Assembly (NCBI GenBank): GCA_023422975.1
Contig: JAFAGF010000157.1
Location: 1-7,608, forward strand
Origin: Pseudomonadota bacterium
GTDB lineage: Bacteria > Pseudomonadota > Gammaproteobacteria > Burkholderiales > Burkholderiaceae_C
Length of the DNA stretch: 7,608 nt
Direction: 5' to 3'
The stretch's first letter is position 1; each line of letters opens with the position of its first letter. Both the position numbers and the translations under genes were made by a program. Positions 5,750 to 7,608 of the stretch are shown here, piece by piece. The notes under the pieces are model-generated. The model did not search any database and was not told the origin of the DNA. It saw only the letters and a list, made by a program, of their open reading frames with translations.

Positions 5750-7162
5750 CTACACCACCGCTGCGTTGCATGTGTCTGGCCGCCGCGCCAGCAGATGCGA
5801 CAGGCGCTGCAGCCCCGCTTGCAAACGCTTGCGATCCTTGGTGCAGCCCAGCGAAATCCGGATGGCATTCACCATTGCACCGCTGTGCGTGGCGTCCAAG
5901 GCAAAAGCCTCCGCAGGCGTCACGGCAATGCCCTCGCTGTCAGCGGCGTGCGCCAGCTGGGCCGAGCGCCAATACCCCGGCAGCTCCAGCCATACATGCA
6001 AGCCGTCGCCCGCACCGCTGTAGCGCCCCGCAAGCACATCGAGGGCCATGCGGTGGCGCAGGCGTGCCTCTTGGCGCACCCCCTCCATCAGGCTGCGGGC
6101 CGAGCCATCGCAGATCCATTGCGTGGCTAGTGCCGCGCTCAATGGCGCCACCATCAACGCAAAAGACCGCAGCGCGGCCAAGAAACGCTCGCGCTCGTCT
6201 GGATCACGAATGAGCACAAAAGCCACCCGCAACCCGGGTGTCAGGCATTTGGAGAGCGTGGAGATATAGACCACCTGCTCTGCGGCCCAGGTGGCCACTG
6301 GCGGTGGCGGGGCTTCGGCCAGCAGCCAGTAGGGGTCGTCTTCCACCACACGCACCTTGCAGCGCTGGGCAATGCGGGCCAGCGCCTGGCGCCGGTGCTC
6401 GGGCATGGTGATGGCCGTGGGGTTTTGCAAGGTGGGGTTGAGGTAGACCAGCCCAGGCTGGTGCTGCTGGCATGCCTGCTCCAGCATCTGGGGCAGCATG
6501 CCGTGCTGGTCCGCTGCCACCGCCATCACGCGCCGGCCAAACTGGGTCGCGGCAACCCGCAGACCGGGGTAGCTGCAGGGTTCCGCCAAAATCACATCAC
6601 CGGGCTGTGTCAGCGCCAGCACCAAGGCCGCAATCGCCGCTTGCGCCCCCGGGCAAACCACCACCTGCTGCGCATCCAGCGCACCAAACATGGGCGCCAG
6701 CCATTGGGCACCCGCCTTGCGGTCTGCGTCGCTGCCCCCGCCCAAGTGGTAGTTCATCAGCAGATCGGCATCAGCCCGCATCAAGACTTGTGACAGCCCT
6801 TGTTTGAGCAGGTCGTCAAAGTCCACGCCCTGGGGCGGCGGCGGGGTGTTCATGCTCAGATCCAGCACGGCGTTCAGCTCCGCTTTCGGTGCTGCCACAT
6901 AAGTGCCCCGGGCACCGCGCCCCTCCAGCAAGTGACGGCGTCTGGCCTCATCGTAGGCACGCGTGACCGTTGTCAAGTCCACCCCCAGCTGCGCGGCCAG
7001 ACGGCGCTGTGGCGGCAGGCGCTCGCCCGGGTTCAGCACGCCATCGGCTACGGCGGCCTGCAGCGCATCGGCAATCTGCAAAAAGCGTGGCCCGCCTTGC
7101 GCGGCCAATCGCGGTAACCACGGGGGCGAAAAGTCATCTTGCATGGTTTTTAACAGCGTCAT
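5750..7162 (-). CDS. MocR-type regulator: GntR winged helix fused to PLP aminotransferase-like domain
   Basis: DNA-binding transcription factor whose effector domain is a fold-type I aminotransferase fold that binds pyridoxal 5'-phosphate. Relatives include GabR, PdxR and TauR. The 470 residues are full length. The winged helix-turn-helix covers about 24-90, with the GntR signature GERLPPQRRLAAQLGVDLTTVTRAY (46-70) and the wing GARGTYV (83-89). A linker of about 90-120 carries PPPP (107-110). The PLP domain follows: YLNPTLQNPT (240-249, N247), VVEDDPYWLL (272-281, D275 and Y278), Schiff-base lysine K305 in STLSKCLTPGLR, and carboxylate-binding R435 in IRISLG. All PLP-contact residues are present, so cofactor binding is expected. 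ATG 7162 lacks a clear Shine-Dalgarno; M7 is an alternative start. Upstream is a divergent small membrane protein gene with direct repeats between, fitting autoregulation. The target genes are not evident. Confidence 0.92.
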   Translation of the reverse strand: MTLLKTMQDDFSPPWLPRLAAQGGPRFLQIADALQAAVADGVLNPGERLPPQRRLAAQLGVDLTTVTRAYDEARRRHLLEGRGARGTYVAAPKAELNAVLDLSMNTPPPPQGVDFDDLLKQGLSQVLMRADADLLMNYHLGGGSDADRKAGAQWLAPMFGALDAQQVVVCPGAQAAIAALVLALTQPGDVILAEPCSYPGLRVAATQFGRRVMAVAADQHGMLPQMLEQACQQHQPGLVYLNPTLQNPTAITMPEHRRQALARIAQRCKVRVVEDDPYWLLAEAPPPPVATWAAEQVVYISTLSKCLTPGLRVAFVLIRDPDERERFLAALRSFALMVAPLSAALATQWICDGSARSLMEGVRQEARLRHRMALDVLAGRYSGAGDGLHVWLELPGYWRSAQLAHAADSEGIAVTPAEAFALDATHSGAMVNAIRISLGCTKDRKRLQAGLQRLSHLLARRPDTCNAAVV

Positions 7163-7172
7163 CGGCGCTGGA

Positions 7173-7234
7173 TGTATGGAAATTGCTTTTCATTAGCATG
7201 TCCCTCAACGTACAGCACCTCTACTTTGTATGGA
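7173..7234. promoter_or_regulatory. Direct repeats in the mocR divergent promoter region (candidate operator)
   Basis: The 8-mer TGTATGGA occurs at 7173-7180 and again at 7227-7234, in the same orientation and 54 bp apart, close to five helical turns. Both lie between the mocR start (7162) and the small membrane protein start (7321). GabR and PdxR, of the same family, bind direct repeats in their own divergent promoters, so this is a reasonable operator candidate. No confident -35/-10 pair could be set on either strand in this 158-bp gap. Confidence 0.4.
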
Positions 7235-7320
7235 TGGCGCTGACGCTTTCGCCCCTCTCACCGCAGAGGTAACGCGCCTCCCTCCAGGTCGCGTGAAGTC
7301 ATAGGCAGGAAAATCTCACC

Positions 7321-7557
7321 ATGATCGATTGGGTCCCCGTAGTCTTCGTAACGTTCAAAGTGCTCATGTTTGGCACTTGCATGTTCTTCGCCATCAAATG
7401 GCATTACGACCAAGGCAAGAAAAAAGGTGCCGACACGCGCGCGCTGCTGCGCACGAGTGCCAAGATTGTTGCGGCCTTTTTACTGGCGCTGCTGTGCGTC
7501 GGCCTGCTCACCTTCACGCTGGCCACCCAGCTTGGTATGGACTTGAACCTGCCCTGA
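7321..7557 (+). CDS. Small two-helix inner-membrane protein of unknown function
   Basis: I do not recognise a named family. The 78 residues hold two predicted membrane spans, about 4-26 (WVPVVFVTFKVLMFGTCMFFAIKW) and about 47-70 (IVAAFLLALLCVGLLTFTLATQLG). They are joined by a short basic loop (HYDQGKKKGADTRALLRTSAK, about 28-48), which by the positive-inside rule would face the cytoplasm, leaving both ends in the periplasm. AGGA (7307-7310) lies 10 nt before the ATG. G/C-ending codons and the clean membrane pattern support a real gene rather than a chance frame. It is divergent from the mocR gene and may be under its control; this is inference from position only. A GC-rich hairpin follows the stop. 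Confidence 0.75.
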   Translation: MIDWVPVVFVTFKVLMFGTCMFFAIKWHYDQGKKKGADTRALLRTSAKIVAAFLLALLCVGLLTFTLATQLGMDLNLP

Positions 7558-7560
7558 TAC

Positions 7561-7577
7561 CCGCCGCAGTACGGCGG
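7561..7577 (+). terminator. GC-rich hairpin after the small membrane protein gene
   Basis: CCGCCG (7561-7566), loop CAGTA, CGGCGG (7572-7577), three bases after the stop. No T-run follows, so it is at best a weak or Rho-assisted terminator or an mRNA 3'-end stabiliser. Confidence 0.35.
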
Positions 7578-7608
7578 TTAGCAAGCCGCTGAACGAAAAT
7601 GCCCAGCC

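Noticed and set aside
7199..7273. 24-codon hydrophobic plus-strand frame between mocR and the small membrane protein
   Set aside because: It has no Shine-Dalgarno and sits across the candidate operator; it is too short to support without conservation data.

Overview
The window looks like chromosomal DNA of a betaproteobacterium, most likely of the family Comamonadaceae. The reasons are high GC with strong G/C-ending codon bias, an Omp32-like general porin, and palindromic repeats of a type I associate with that family. The genus cannot be fixed from the sequence alone. Nothing indicates a phage, plasmid, transposase, CRISPR array, tRNA or rRNA.

Layout, left to right. (1) 1-2366, minus strand: a UvrD/PcrA-type DNA repair helicase that runs off the left edge only a few tens of residues before its expected C-terminus. 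A palindromic repeat at about 159-212 is read through in frame as part of its C-terminal linker. (2) 2367-2652: divergent intergenic region with overlapping dyads, a strong terminator-like hairpin plus T-run, and a second hairpin just before the next ribosome binding site. (3) 2653-3630, plus strand: GMP reductase of the short type best known from Bacillus and Staphylococcus, followed by an intrinsic terminator. (4) 3859-4908, plus: an outer-membrane trimeric porin with its own leader, followed by two tandem terminators; the second is a perfect 17-bp palindrome. (5) 5096-5617, plus: a GNAT acetyltransferase. (6) 5750-7162, minus: a MocR-type regulator (GntR winged helix fused to a PLP aminotransferase-like domain), convergent with the GNAT gene. 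(7) 7321-7557, plus: a 78-residue two-helix membrane protein divergent from the mocR gene, with direct repeats in the shared promoter region.

The genes seem to be mostly independent single-gene units (DNA repair, purine salvage, nutrient uptake, acetylation, regulation), each with its own terminator or promoter region, rather than one pathway. The points most worth a second look are the repeat inside the helicase gene, the possible transcription attenuator before the GMP reductase gene, and the candidate MocR operator. I see no clear novel multi-gene system.
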